NCBI RefSeq assembly: GCF_001581005.1 | Contig: NZ_LHZV01000066.1 | Span: 140,029-204,028, forward strand | Direction: 5' to 3' | DNA from: Acetobacter orleanensis | GTDB lineage: Bacteria; Pseudomonadota; Alphaproteobacteria; Acetobacterales; Acetobacteraceae | DNA length: 64,000 nucleotides | Shown here: piece after piece, positions 8,625-18,017 of the stretch | How positions within the stretch are numbered: position 1 is the first letter of the stretch | Layout of the letters: every line of letters starts with the position of its first letter | Notes under the pieces: generated by a model | The model's input: only the letters and a program-made list of their open reading frames with translations | The model's database searches: none | Told to the model about the DNA's origin: nothing | Made by a program: the position numbers and the translations under genes

Positions 8625-8984
8625 ATGTCCATACGTTTTCTTCCCGCAGTCGGATGCTGTCTTGCTCTAGGGCTGCTGGCCGGGTGTGCAGCACAGCCCG
8701 CAGTGCAGCCCTCAGCACAACAGAAAATCCCACTTCAGACCTTTCCGCAAAATATGGCTATCCAGCAGGGAAACCCTGCCGATGAAAGCAAACTGACGAA
8801 TGACCCCTCCGCTCCGGCCAACACGCCCTTGTGCGGCGTGGCGGCGCGGGAAAGTCAGGCCATGGCGGCGCAGAATTATCCCGAACCGCTGACAAGCGGG
8901 AACAGTTGCGTGCAGAATGCCTGCTTCAATACCCAGAGCGGCACGTATATTGCCGCGGATGGCACGCAGCGCGTCTGCCGGTAA
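8625..8984 (+). CDS. Small predicted lipoprotein, function unknown
   Basis: 119-aa predicted lipoprotein. ATG 8625 gives a clean type II signal (MSIRFLPAVGCCLALGLLAGC), with lipobox LAGC, placing the mature N-terminal Cys at about residue 20. The mature part is rich in Q, P and N and has four cysteines in its second half (CGVA, SCVQNAC, VCR), possibly forming disulfides. The longer open frame upstream adds an uncharged-looking extension and is not supported. I do not recognise a domain. It lies between xseA and the tRNA-Leu gene. Confidence 0.65.
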   Translation: MSIRFLPAVGCCLALGLLAGCAAQPAVQPSAQQKIPLQTFPQNMAIQQGNPADESKLTNDPSAPANTPLCGVAARESQAMAAQNYPEPLTSGNSCVQNACFNTQSGTYIAADGTQRVCR

Positions 8985-9084
8985 GGTCCGGTCAGCCCAT
9001 GTCCCGCTGCGTGGGGCATAGGGGGCTTGATCAGAGGATGTGGCCTTTCCTGCCAGCCATTTTGCTGATAGGGAGAGCCCTGCC

Positions 9085-9169
9085 GCGAGAGTGACGGAAT
9101 CGGTAGACGTAGTCGGCTCAAAATCGACCGCCGCAAGGCATAGGGGTTCGAGTCCCCTCTCTCGCACCA
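9085..9169 (+). tRNA. tRNA-Leu (anticodon CAA)
   Basis: An 85-nt class II tRNA. The acceptor stem is GCGAGAG/CTCTCGC, followed by discriminator A and an encoded CCA. The anticodon loop CTCAAAA (9117-9123) gives anticodon CAA at 9119-9121, reading UUG. A long variable arm (CGCCGCAAGGC) is present, as expected for leucine. The T-arm is AGGGG-TTCGAGT-CCCCT. Confidence 0.96.
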
Positions 9170-9203
9170 TATTTGTCTCACTTCCTTTAAACCGGACAGG
9201 GTG

Positions 9204-10391
9204 ATGACCTCCACACAATCCGCAAATTTCTCCCGTCCGGCTTCTCGCCCCGTGAACCCGTGTTTTTCCTCCGGCCCCTGCGCCAAACGGCCGGGATGGA
9301 CCGTGTCCGCGCTGGATAATGCGTTTACAGGCCGTTCTCACCGCTCTGCGGAGGGGCGGGCGAGACTGGCGGAAGTGATTGACCGCTCCGCAGCCCTTCT
9401 AGGTGTTCCAGAAGGCTGGCGCGTGGGCATTGTTCCGGCTTCCGACACGGGCGCTGTGGAAATGGCGCTGTGGTCCCTGTTGGGCGCACGCCCGGTGGAT
9501 GTGCTGGCGTTTGAAAGTTTTTCCTCCTTATGGGCGCAGGACATTGTCTCCCAGCTTCAGCTTGAAAATGCCCGTGTTCTGAAAGCCGAGTATGGGCAGT
9601 TGCCTGACCTCACGCAGGTGGACTGGACGCACGACGTGGTTCTGGCATGGAATGGCACCACGTCCGGCGTGTGCTTGCCCTCTGCCGATTTTATTCCGGC
9701 CCAGCATGACGGATTGGTGATCTGTGATGCGACCTCCGCCGCCTTTGCGATGGACCTGCCATGGGACCGGCTGGATGTGGTGACATGGTCTTGGCAGAAA
9801 GCTCTGGGCGGTGAGGCCGCGCACGGAATGCTCGCCCTGTCCCCCCGCGCGGTGGCACGGCTGGAGAGTTTTGAAGCTCCGCGTCCGCTACCGAAAATTT
9901 TCCGTCTGACGAGCAAAGGCAAGTTGATTGAAGGAATATTCCGTGGGGATACCATCAACACGCCGTCCATGCTGTGCGTGGAAGATGCGCTGGACAGCCT
10001 GAAATGGGCTGAGTCGATTGGCGGGTTGCCCGGCCTTAAAGCGCGCAGTCAGGCAAATCTGGCGGAAGTGACGGCGTGGGAAGCCAGAACGGACTGGGTG
10101 GAGTTTCTTGCCCGGAATGATGCCGAGCGGTCATCCACCGCCATCTGTCTGCGCATCGTAGCCCCGTGGTTTTTAGCACTGGAACGGTCCGAGCAGATGA
10201 AGGCTGTCAAACAGATGGTCGCGCTGCTGGATGAGGAAGGCGTTGCGTTTGACATCGCTAGCTATCGGGATGCGCCACCGGGATTGCGGATCTGGGGTGG
10301 GGCGACGGTTGAGGCCTCGGACATCCGCGCCCTTCTGCCTTGGCTGGACTGGGCGTTTGCGCAGATTACACCGCTAACCTGTTTCGCCTGA
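9204..10391 (+). CDS. serC: Phosphoserine aminotransferase
   Basis: PLP enzyme converting 3-phosphohydroxypyruvate to phosphoserine in serine synthesis (and the analogous step in PLP synthesis). About 395 aa, of the alphaproteobacterial SerC type ([18 protein letters not shown], then FTGRSHRS). The PLP-lysine lies in [27 protein letters not shown] and [17 protein letters not shown] are typical. ATG 9204 follows a GTG at 9201; the ATG fits better. serA, the usual partner, is not adjacent. Confidence 0.93.
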   Translation: MTSTQSANFSRPASRPVNPCFSSGPCAKRPGWTVSALDNAFTGRSHRSAEGRARLAEVIDRSAALLGVPEGWRVGIVPASDTGAVEMALWSLLGARPVDVLAFESFSSLWAQDIVSQLQLENARVLKAEYGQLPDLTQVDWTHDVVLAWNGTTSGVCLPSADFIPAQHDGLVICDATSAAFAMDLPWDRLDVVTWSWQKALGGEAAHGMLALSPRAVARLESFEAPRPLPKIFRLTSKGKLIEGIFRGDTINTPSMLCVEDALDSLKWAESIGGLPGLKARSQANLAEVTAWEARTDWVEFLARNDAERSSTAICLRIVAPWFLALERSEQMKAVKQMVALLDEEGVAFDIASYRDAPPGLRIWGGATVEASDIRALLPWLDWAFAQITPLTCFA

Positions 10392-10487
10392 GTCACGTTT
10401 TCTCTCAAAACAGGGTGGACGAACCGCCAGAACCAACGCATCGTCTCGGTCTCGGCTTACACAGCAAAGACCAGACAGAAGTGCAGG

Positions 10488-12497
10488 ATGATGGTGCGAT
10501 ATCAGACTAGTTCAGAACAGAAAACCGGCTGGAAAAAAAGAAGTCTTTGGGCCGGTGTCGCCCTGTCCGGGGTGATGCTGGCGGCAGGTCTTCCGTCAGC
10601 ACGGGCCGCGGCACCAGCGGCTGAGGCAGCCGCCCCGGCGCATGATCCGCTGAGTGTGCAAACAGGGAGCGATATTCCTGCAAGTGTTCACGCGCCTATT
10701 GACCAGCAGCGCGACTATATCAAGCGGGAAGTCATGGTCCCCATGCGGGACGGTGTGAAGCTTTATACCGTTATTGTTATTCCAAAAAATGCTCGCAATG
10801 CTCCCATCCTTTTAACGCGAACACCTTATAATGCAGGCCGCCGTACCGACCGTGTGTCCAACGCCCTGACCATGCGGGAAGCACTGCCGCAAGGGGATGA
10901 CGTTTTTGTGGAGGGCGGGTATATCCGCGTATTTCAGGATATTCGCGGGAAATACGGTTCTCAGGGTGATTATGTGATGACGCGCCCCCCGCGCGGCCCA
11001 CTGAACCCCACCAAAACGGATGAAACGACTGATGCGTGGGATACGGTAGACTGGCTGGTGCATAACGTGCCGGAGTCCAACGGGCGCGTTGGCATGACCG
11101 GCTCTTCCTATGAGGGCTTTACGGTTGTCATGGCGCTTCTGGACCCTCACCCGGCACTGAAGGTAGCCGCGCCGGAAAGCCCGATGGTGGATGGCTGGAT
11201 GGGGGATGACTGGTTCCATTACGGCGCTTTTCGTCAGGGGTCGTTCGACTACTTTACCGGCCAGATGACGGCGCGCCGGTCAGGCGACAGTATCCCACGC
11301 AAAAATGCTGATGATTACACGAATTTCCTGAAAGCAGGCTCCGCCGGAAGCTTTGCTACACAGGCGGGGCTGGACCAGTACCCCTTCTGGCAGCGGGTGC
11401 ATGCGCATCCTTCTTATGATGCATTCTGGCAGGCGCAGGCGCTGGATAAACTGCTGGTGCAACGCAAGCCAACTGTCCCGATGTTGTGGGAACAGGGCTT
11501 GTGGGATCAGGAGGATATGTGGGGCGCCATTCACGCATGGCAGGCGCTGAAAGACGCAGACGTTAAAGCCCCGAACACGTTGGTCATGGGGCCGTGGCGG
11601 CATAGTGGTGTAAACTATAATGGGTCCACCCTTGGTCCGCTGGAGTTTGAAGGGGATACCGCGCACCAGTATCGGCGGGATGTGTTCAGACCGTTCTTTG
11701 ATGAATATCTGAAACCCGGCAGCCCGACCGTACGCCTACCGGACGCGATTATTTACAATACTGGTAACCAGAAGTGGGATTATTACCGCTCATGGCCATC
11801 GGTGTGTGAAAGCAACTGCACCGGCGGTCTGACCCCGCTTTATCTGGCAGACGGGCATGGGCTGAGCTTTACCCACCCGGCAACGGAGGGTGCGGATAAT
11901 TATGTGTCTGACCCTGCGCATCCTATCCCGTTCCTCGCCCGGCCGTTTGCGTTTGAGCAGGGCGACCGCTGGAAACCGTGGCTGGTGCAGGACCAGCGGG
12001 AAGCAGAATCTCGCCCGGATGTGCTGACGTATGAAACGGAGGTTCTGGATGAACCCGTGCATGTAAGCGGTGTGCCAGTCGCAGACCTTTTTGCCGCTAC
12101 TACAGGGACGGACTCGGACTGGGTGGTGAAGCTGATTGACGTTCAGCCCGCCATGACGCCGGATGATCCTAAAATGGGGGGATATGAACTCCCCATTTCC
12201 ATGGATATTTTCCGCGGCCGCTACCGGAAAGATTTTGCAAAACCGGAAGCACTCCAGCCGAATACGACGTTGCATTATCACTTTACTCTGCCTGCCGTGA
12301 ACCATGTGTTTGCAAAAGGGCATCGGATTATGGTGCAGATCCAGTCCTCATGGTTCCCGCTCTATGACAGAAACCCGCAGAAGTTTGTGCCGAATATTTT
12401 TGACGCCAAACCTGCGGATTATACGCAGGCAACCCAAAGCATCCATCACGGTGGCGCAGACGCAACATCTATCCTGCTGCCTGTTGTAAAGCAGTAA
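10488..12497 (+). CDS. aehA: Alpha-amino-acid ester hydrolase (S15/CocE-type serine hydrolase)
   Basis: Periplasmic serine hydrolase that cleaves esters and amides of alpha-amino acids; the Acetobacter enzyme is known for acylating beta-lactam nuclei. 669 aa with a signal peptide ending near residue 40 (PSARAAAPA). From what is known of the family, the nucleophile is Ser207 in GSSYEG, with Asp340 (GLWDQED) and His372 (WRHSGVN). The carboxylate cluster that holds the substrate amino group is complete: Asp241, Glu342, Asp343. Length and motifs match the A. turbidans enzyme closely. ATG at 10488 or 10491. A terminator follows, then a creatininase-family gene. Confidence 0.93.
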   Translation: MMVRYQTSSEQKTGWKKRSLWAGVALSGVMLAAGLPSARAAAPAAEAAAPAHDPLSVQTGSDIPASVHAPIDQQRDYIKREVMVPMRDGVKLYTVIVIPKNARNAPILLTRTPYNAGRRTDRVSNALTMREALPQGDDVFVEGGYIRVFQDIRGKYGSQGDYVMTRPPRGPLNPTKTDETTDAWDTVDWLVHNVPESNGRVGMTGSSYEGFTVVMALLDPHPALKVAAPESPMVDGWMGDDWFHYGAFRQGSFDYFTGQMTARRSGDSIPRKNADDYTNFLKAGSAGSFATQAGLDQYPFWQRVHAHPSYDAFWQAQALDKLLVQRKPTVPMLWEQGLWDQEDMWGAIHAWQALKDADVKAPNTLVMGPWRHSGVNYNGSTLGPLEFEGDTAHQYRRDVFRPFFDEYLKPGSPTVRLPDAIIYNTGNQKWDYYRSWPSVCESNCTGGLTPLYLADGHGLSFTHPATEGADNYVSDPAHPIPFLARPFAFEQGDRWKPWLVQDQREAESRPDVLTYETEVLDEPVHVSGVPVADLFAATTGTDSDWVVKLIDVQPAMTPDDPKMGGYELPISMDIFRGRYRKDFAKPEALQPNTTLHYHFTLPAVNHVFAKGHRIMVQIQSSWFPLYDRNPQKFVPNIFDAKPADYTQATQSIHHGGADATSILLPVVKQ

Positions 12498-12529
12498 AAA
12501 CACAGCCCTCTTTAAAGAGCTGTTCAGGC

Positions 12530-12570
12530 AGAAGAATTTTTTGACAGAAAATTCTTCTTCCTTATTTTTT
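12530..12570 (+). terminator. Rho-independent terminator after aehA
   Basis: An 11-bp perfect stem AGAAGAATTTT / AAAATTCTTCT with a 7-nt loop is followed by TCCTTATTTTTT. It ends only about 15 nt before the next ATG, so it may also act as an attenuator for that gene. Confidence 0.7.
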
Positions 12571-12584
12571 GAAAGAACGCAGAT

Positions 12585-13403
12585 ATGGCTCAAACCAAAT
12601 TTCACATGGCGCACCTGACCGCATCTGAAATGCGGGAGGCTGTGGCCCGATCTCCTGTTATTCTTTTACCGCTCGGCAGTTTTGAAGATCAGGGGCCCCA
12701 TATGCCCATGGGGGATTATCTGCTGGCGGATGCCATGGCCGAGAAAATTGCCAGACAAGCTGCCGCTGCGGGGTATGAGACCTACATCGCGCCAGTTCTG
12801 CCGTTTGGTGGGACAGATTATTTTGGATATATGCCGGGTGGTATCGCCTTATCCCAAACAACAGTGCAGGCGGTTTTGCAGGACATGCTGCACAGTCTGC
12901 TCCGGCATGGTCTGACACGCCTGATTATTCTGAATGGACATGGCGGAAACTGCACCATGATTCATGATGTGACACGGAGTATTTTACTCCGGGAGGATGT
13001 TGTAATTCCAAGTTTTTACTTGTGGCGCGTTGCAGCGGGGTTTTTACCCGAGCTTATTGGGGCTGATGTAGCCGCGCGGTCAGGCGGGCATGGGGCTAAT
13101 CCGCTAACAAGTATCGGGATGCATCTGTTGCCTGATCTGGTGCGGGAAGATCGTATTCCACAAACACATACGGATAAATCGGCATGGGGACTTAAAGTTT
13201 CAGATTTTGGAACGCTTGATCTGGATGGAGCACTTATTTCCGTTCCGTTTGAGGGAGATAGAACCGCGTCTGATGGCGTTGCGCGGGGAGACCCACGCCT
13301 CTGTTCTGCTGAAACAGGCGCGGGTCTGACCAAGAAACTGGTGGAAACCGGCGTTCGGCTGGTAGCGCATATGGTGCAGCAGGGCCAGAAAAAAGCTATA
13401 TAG
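12585..13403 (+). CDS. Creatininase-family metal-dependent amidohydrolase
   Basis: Member of the creatininase (creatinine amidohydrolase) family, 272 aa. The metal-site motif LPLGSFEDQGPHMPMGD and the ILNGHGGN motif are intact. The usual HAGEFETS segment appears as GGHGANPLTS, as in a sub-branch rather than true creatininases, so creatinine is probably not the substrate. It follows aehA with only a hairpin between, suggesting a linked role in hydrolysing amide or lactam compounds; that is inference. No signal peptide, so cytoplasmic. Strength of family call high, function low. Confidence 0.82.
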   Translation: MAQTKFHMAHLTASEMREAVARSPVILLPLGSFEDQGPHMPMGDYLLADAMAEKIARQAAAAGYETYIAPVLPFGGTDYFGYMPGGIALSQTTVQAVLQDMLHSLLRHGLTRLIILNGHGGNCTMIHDVTRSILLREDVVIPSFYLWRVAAGFLPELIGADVAARSGGHGANPLTSIGMHLLPDLVREDRIPQTHTDKSAWGLKVSDFGTLDLDGALISVPFEGDRTASDGVARGDPRLCSAETGAGLTKKLVETGVRLVAHMVQQGQKKAI

Positions 13404-13628
13404 AAACAATCATGATATAGAATTGAAAAGAAAGAATGCTGGTTCGATGTTCTGAGATTGTTTCACATATCAGAGTTTAGGCTGGCAGAGCATATGTGTT
13501 TGGCTGAGTCGGTGAATGTTACGGTCGCTATGTCGTGACATCTGCATAAAAAGAGAGCGTATGGATGCCCATTCTTATGCAGACAATATAGAAGGTTTAT
13601 AAATGTAATTGTCAAAACAGATTTTTAT

Positions 13629-13665
13629 AAAAAAGGCGACAGAAAAATCTCTGTCGCCTTTTTTG
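13629..13665. terminator. Bidirectional terminator between convergent genes
   Basis: Stem AAAAGGCGACAGA / TCTGTCGCCTTTT with A-run before and T-run after. It serves the convergent creatininase-family gene and the aldehyde dehydrogenase. The 225 nt before it are A+T-rich and contain no gene that I can support. Confidence 0.85.
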
Positions 13666-13687
13666 TGTCGTTTAAGAAGATAGAAAC

Positions 13688-15085
13688 TCAGGCTGGCGCA
13701 TCAATCGGCACGACATTGATGAGCTTTTTATTGATAAACTCTTCAATGCCCATCATGGCCAATTCCCGCCCATAGCCGGAGCGTTTAACGCCACCAAAGG
13801 GTAGATCCGGCTTGGTCCATGTCGGGTGGTTGATATAGACCATGCCGGTGTAAATCTGTTTGGCAATTTCTACACCGCGCTTTGTGTCCTGCGTAAAGAC
13901 GGAACCGCCCAGCCCATATGGCGTATCATTGGCCAGATCAATGGCTTCCTGTTCATTTTTCACGGTGAAGAACAGCGCCACAGGGCCAAAAAATTCCTGA
14001 TAGAAAGACGGGTTATCACGTGTGACGTTGGTCAGGATTGTTGTCTGGACAAACGCGCCCTGCTGAGGGGGCTTGGGGCCGACACGATGGGCTTTTGCAC
14101 CATGTTTTACAGCGTTTTCAACCTGCTGATTGAGCTGGTCCGCTGCGGACTGGGAGGACATGGGCGGCACACCGGTAGCGTCATCAGACGGGTCACCCGG
14201 TATGAGTTTGCCTAGTTCTTCACTAAATCGTTTGAAAAACTGGTCTGCAAGGCTTTCCTGCACAATAATGCGCTTGGACGCGACACAGCACTGGCCACCA
14301 TTGTTCATCCGGCCCCAGACTGCCCATTTGACGGATTTTTCAAGGTCCGCGTCATCCAGAACAATAAAGGCATCACTGCCGCCCAGTTCCATGGTGGTTT
14401 TTTTCAGGTTCTTGCCTGCCTGCGCGGCAACGGAAGCCCCTGCTCCTTCACTCCCTGTCAGGGCAATGCCCTGAATGCGAGGGTCATCAATCAGTTTTTC
14501 GAGCTGCTGACGTGTGGCGAACAGGTTTGTGTAAAGACCTGCTGGAGCCCCCGCATCATGGAACAGCTTTTCAAAAGCTGCGGCACACTGAGGTACAATA
14601 GAGGCGTGTTTGACCACAACCACATTCCCCGCCATCAGATGGGGGCCAGCAACGCGGGCTAACTGGTAATAGGGGAAATTCCATGGCTCAATGGCTAGAA
14701 GGACACCAAGGGGCTGGTTGACGACCATGGCGTCATCCCCACGCTCGCTGCCACCGGGAATTTTCTGGGGTGCTAGAAATTCTTCGGCATTTTTAGCATA
14801 GTACTCAAGAATGTCAGCGGAAAGAGCGACTTCCCCCAGTGCTTCCCGCTTGAGTTTTCCCATTTCCAGCGTGAGCAGCTTTGCGTACTCTTCGCTTTGT
14901 GCCCGCAGGATGCTGGCGGCTTTGTGTAGAATGCTGGCACGGTCCGCAAAGGACTTTCCGCGCCAGCTTTTGTAGGTTTTCTCTGCCTGTGAGAGCAGAG
15001 ACTCCAGTTCAGCATCTTTCAGGTCAGGAAAAGTGGCGATCGTCTCGTTGGTGTACGGATTAACGGTTTTATAAGCCATAGTCAT
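13688..15085 (-). CDS. NAD(P)-dependent aldehyde dehydrogenase, succinate-semialdehyde type
   Basis: Aldehyde dehydrogenase superfamily, about 465 aa, closest in style to short succinate-semialdehyde dehydrogenases (Sad/GabD). Visible features: EPWNFPYYQLAR (cofactor site), GIALTGSEGAG, the general base in MELGGSD, and the catalytic Cys in GGQCC (the second Cys by family alignment). The C-terminus GGVKRSGYGRELA is typical. A second ATG two codons in (15079) is better spaced from AAAGG, so the real start may be there. It lies 36 nt downstream of the alcohol dehydrogenase on the same strand. Together they could oxidise an alcohol to an acid. Exact substrate unknown. Confidence 0.85.
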   Translation of the reverse strand: MTMAYKTVNPYTNETIATFPDLKDAELESLLSQAEKTYKSWRGKSFADRASILHKAASILRAQSEEYAKLLTLEMGKLKREALGEVALSADILEYYAKNAEEFLAPQKIPGGSERGDDAMVVNQPLGVLLAIEPWNFPYYQLARVAGPHLMAGNVVVVKHASIVPQCAAAFEKLFHDAGAPAGLYTNLFATRQQLEKLIDDPRIQGIALTGSEGAGASVAAQAGKNLKKTTMELGGSDAFIVLDDADLEKSVKWAVWGRMNNGGQCCVASKRIIVQESLADQFFKRFSEELGKLIPGDPSDDATGVPPMSSQSAADQLNQQVENAVKHGAKAHRVGPKPPQQGAFVQTTILTNVTRDNPSFYQEFFGPVALFFTVKNEQEAIDLANDTPYGLGGSVFTQDTKRGVEIAKQIYTGMVYINHPTWTKPDLPFGGVKRSGYGRELAMMGIEEFINKKLINVVPIDAPA

Positions 15086-15121
15086 GAACCTTTCCGAATA
15101 CCTCAGAAAAGTTAGGAAAAG

Positions 15122-16150
15122 TCAGGCCCGAAAGTCGATCACAATCCGGCCTTCAACCTTACCTTCCTCAAGGCGTTCAAAAATAGAGTTTATATTCTCC
15201 AGCCGGTCTGTCTGCGTGACGGATTTCACTTTCCCATCTGCAAAGAAGGAGAGAGCCTCAATCATATCAAGACGCGTCCCGACAATGGATCCGCGGATGG
15301 TGGTGCCATTCATCACCATATCGAAGATCGAGATAGGAAAATCACCCGGTGGCAGCCCATTCAGAACAAGCGTTCCCCCGGCTCGGACATACCCCATGGC
15401 CTGCGAAAAAGCCTTGGTGGACACGGCAGTAATCAGGCCGCCATGCACGCCGCCAACTTCCTTCTGCATAAAAGCCGCCGGGTCTGTCTCTTTAGCGTTA
15501 ACGGTCAGCGCTGCGCCGAGGTTCCGGGCTGTCGCAAGTTTTTCATCATCAATATCGACGGCCACCACATTCAGCCCCATAGCCACGCCATATTGCACCG
15601 CCATTTGGCCAAGGCCGCCCACTCCGGAAATAGCAACCCAGTTTCCCGGCTTGGTATCGGTCATTTTTAGACCTTTATAGACTGTCAGCCCCGCGCACAG
15701 CACCGGGGCGACCTGCACAGGGTCTACGCCTTTGGGGAGAAGTGCGACGTAATTGGGGTCTGCCACCACATATTCCGCAAAGCAGCCATTAACGGAGTAA
15801 CCGGTATCTTCCTGTTTTGCGCAGAGGGTTTCCCAACCGCCGAGGCAGTGTTCGCAGTGCCCACAGGCGGAATACAGCCACGGTACGCCAACGGTATCCC
15901 CTTCCTTAACATGCGTGACGGTGCTCCCAGCTTTGACAACAGTGCCAACCCCTTCATGACCGGGGATAAACGGCAGGGTCGGCTTTTTCGGCCAGTCGCC
16001 CTCAGCGGCGTGCAGGTCTGTATGGCACACGCCGCAAGCAATCATTTTCACCAGAATCTGGTCGGGGCGGATAGCGGGGATATCCAGCTCCTCAATCGTC
16101 AGTGGTTTGCCAAAAGCATGCACTACTGCGGCTTTCATTTTGCCCGACAT
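15122..16150 (-). CDS. adhP: Zinc-dependent alcohol dehydrogenase (AdhP type)
   Basis: Cytoplasmic NAD-linked medium-chain alcohol dehydrogenase, 342 aa. The catalytic zinc motif is GVCHTDLHAAEGDWP with GHEGVG. The structural zinc cysteines are in CGHCEHCLGGWETLC. The Rossmann motif is SGVGGLGQMAVQ. Length and motifs match the AdhP/propanol-preferring group. AAGGGATT precedes the ATG at 16150. It is followed by the aldehyde dehydrogenase, giving a two-gene alcohol-to-acid unit that would act on cytoplasmic alcohols, separate from the periplasmic PQQ enzymes of acetic acid bacteria. Confidence 0.9.
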   Translation of the reverse strand: MSGKMKAAVVHAFGKPLTIEELDIPAIRPDQILVKMIACGVCHTDLHAAEGDWPKKPTLPFIPGHEGVGTVVKAGSTVTHVKEGDTVGVPWLYSACGHCEHCLGGWETLCAKQEDTGYSVNGCFAEYVVADPNYVALLPKGVDPVQVAPVLCAGLTVYKGLKMTDTKPGNWVAISGVGGLGQMAVQYGVAMGLNVVAVDIDDEKLATARNLGAALTVNAKETDPAAFMQKEVGGVHGGLITAVSTKAFSQAMGYVRAGGTLVLNGLPPGDFPISIFDMVMNGTTIRGSIVGTRLDMIEALSFFADGKVKSVTQTDRLENINSIFERLEEGKVEGRIVIDFRA

Positions 16151-16348
16151 GATTTCAATCCCTTTTTATTGTCGTTGCTGGAAGAAAACTCCAGAGACCC
16201 CCGTCTTTGTTAATGCGGGGTGCGCCTCTGTTATCAGGAATCTCTTCTCCTCACTAGGCAGACTGTGGCGTAAAGCCGCATTGATATGGGTCAAAAAACT
16301 CCTGTCAGGCAGGCTTTTCTGGACAGAGTTCTGGCATAGAGTCTGGCC

Positions 16349-17902
16349 TCAGCGGTCTTTTTTAAGCTGGCCAAAGGGTGCCCAACAGCGCCCATCCCGT
16401 GCCAGAAGAGCATCTGCTCCGGCTGGACCTGTGCTGCCCGCCTCGTAAAACTCTGGGGGTGAGCCCGCTTTGTTCCATGCCTCCAGAACCGGATTGACCG
16501 CTCTCCAGCCAGCCTCAATATTATCAGCCCGCTGGAAGAGCGTGGCGTTTCCTTGCAAGCAATCATAAAGCAGGGTTTCATATCCCACATTCGGGATGGC
16601 CCCGAAGGCACTCTGGTAGCGGAACGCGGCGACCACTTCTTCCACCACGGTTTCCGGGCCGGGGTGTTTGGCATTGAAGTGTAGGTCGGCACCTTTCTCC
16701 GGTCGGATATTATAGACAAACCGGTTGGGGGTTTGCTGTGTGCCGTCCGCCGTGTGGAACAGCGGGTGCGGCGTCTGTTTGAACTGCACCACAATTTCCG
16801 TCACGTTGGAATTCAGGGCTTTGCCGGTGCGCAGATAAAAGGGCACCCCGGCCCAGCGCCATGTATCAATTTCGATTTTCAGGGCAGCGTAGGTCTCGGT
16901 TGTGCTGTCGGGAGAAACCCCGGGGCTGTCGCGATAGGCGGCTATTTTACGTCCCGCCACGTTGCCCGCCGCATACTGGCCGCGCACGGCATTTTCCGGG
17001 CTGATGGGGCGGATGGCGTCAAACACCTGCTGTTTGGCATTACGGATGGCTTCTGCCTTCAGAGAAGAGGGCGGCTCCATGGCAACCAGCGCGAGCAACT
17101 GGAACAGGTGGTTGGGCACCATGTCCCGCAGCGCTCCGGTAGCATCATAAAACACGCCGCGTCCTTCAACAGAGAGTGTTTCAGCCGCGGTAATCTGGAT
17201 GTGGTCAATATAGTCGCGCCGCCAGAGCGGGTCGAACAGCAGATTGCTGAAGCGAAGTGCCAGCAGATTCTGCACGGTTTCCTTCCCGAGGAAATGGTCC
17301 ACGCGGTAAATCTGCGTCTCTTTCAAAAAAGACAGGAGATGTGCGTTGAGCGTTTGGGCAGAGTGTAGGTCGGTCCCGAATGGTTTTTCCACCACCAGAC
17401 GCCGGAAACGGTCAGGCGCTTCCTCCATCAGTCCCGCCTTCGCCAGACTTTGTGCCGCCGGGCCAAAAAAGCGTGGCTGTGTGGCGAGGTAGAAAACGGC
17501 GTTACGCTCGCCGATTTCAGGGGCGAGCGTTCGGAGAGCCTCAACCGAGGTGAAGTCCAGCGCATGGTAGCTCATGCGGGAGGTAAGCCATGACCATGCC
17601 TCTTCGTTCAGGCTGATCGTATAGAATTCCGCGTGTTTATCCTGCGTGAAACTTTCCATTTTGGCGCGCAGGGACGCAATCCAGCTTTTGGTGCTTTGCT
17701 TTTCAAGGCTGATGCCGAGGATTCTGAAATCATCCGGCAGGAATCCATTGCAGGCCAGATCATACAGCGCAGGCACCAGCAGCCGGTGAGCGAGGTCTCC
17801 CGCCGCGCCGAGGATCACCAGCGTTCCGGCCGGAGCCGGATGAATGGCCGCAGGTGCCACAAGGGAGGCGGTTGTGCGGGAAGAGTGGGGAGATGAACTC
17901 AT
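16349..17902 (-). CDS. zwf: Glucose-6-phosphate 1-dehydrogenase
   Basis: First enzyme of the oxidative pentose phosphate and Entner-Doudoroff routes, oxidising glucose-6-phosphate with NAD(P)+. 517 aa. NADP-binding GAAGDLA is at 32-38, EKPFG at 172-176 and the active-site RVDHFLGKE at 200-208, with His203 the catalytic base by family alignment. It is transcribed divergently from asd, 115 nt away. pgl and gnd, frequent partners, are not adjacent. The N-terminus carries a Ser/Thr-rich extension of about 25 residues before the Rossmann strand. Confidence 0.95.
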   Translation of the reverse strand: MSSSPHSSRTTASLVAPAAIHPAPAGTLVILGAAGDLAHRLLVPALYDLACNGFLPDDFRILGISLEKQSTKSWIASLRAKMESFTQDKHAEFYTISLNEEAWSWLTSRMSYHALDFTSVEALRTLAPEIGERNAVFYLATQPRFFGPAAQSLAKAGLMEEAPDRFRRLVVEKPFGTDLHSAQTLNAHLLSFLKETQIYRVDHFLGKETVQNLLALRFSNLLFDPLWRRDYIDHIQITAAETLSVEGRGVFYDATGALRDMVPNHLFQLLALVAMEPPSSLKAEAIRNAKQQVFDAIRPISPENAVRGQYAAGNVAGRKIAAYRDSPGVSPDSTTETYAALKIEIDTWRWAGVPFYLRTGKALNSNVTEIVVQFKQTPHPLFHTADGTQQTPNRFVYNIRPEKGADLHFNAKHPGPETVVEEVVAAFRYQSAFGAIPNVGYETLLYDCLQGNATLFQRADNIEAGWRAVNPVLEAWNKAGSPPEFYEAGSTGPAGADALLARDGRCWAPFGQLKKDR

Positions 17903-18017
17903 GTTTCTTTGATCCTTGCGTGAGGGAAGGGCACGCTCTGCAATTTCTTTTTTGCCCGGTTTGGTCTAGATTTCTTGCCCGGTCAGGCTTTGGCGGGAAT
18001 GAGTAAAGGGAAGAGTT

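Noticed and set aside
13404..13628. Small gene or RNA in the gap after the creatininase-family gene
   Set aside because: Only a loose TGCATAA...TTATGCA symmetry is seen, with no frame or known RNA motif.
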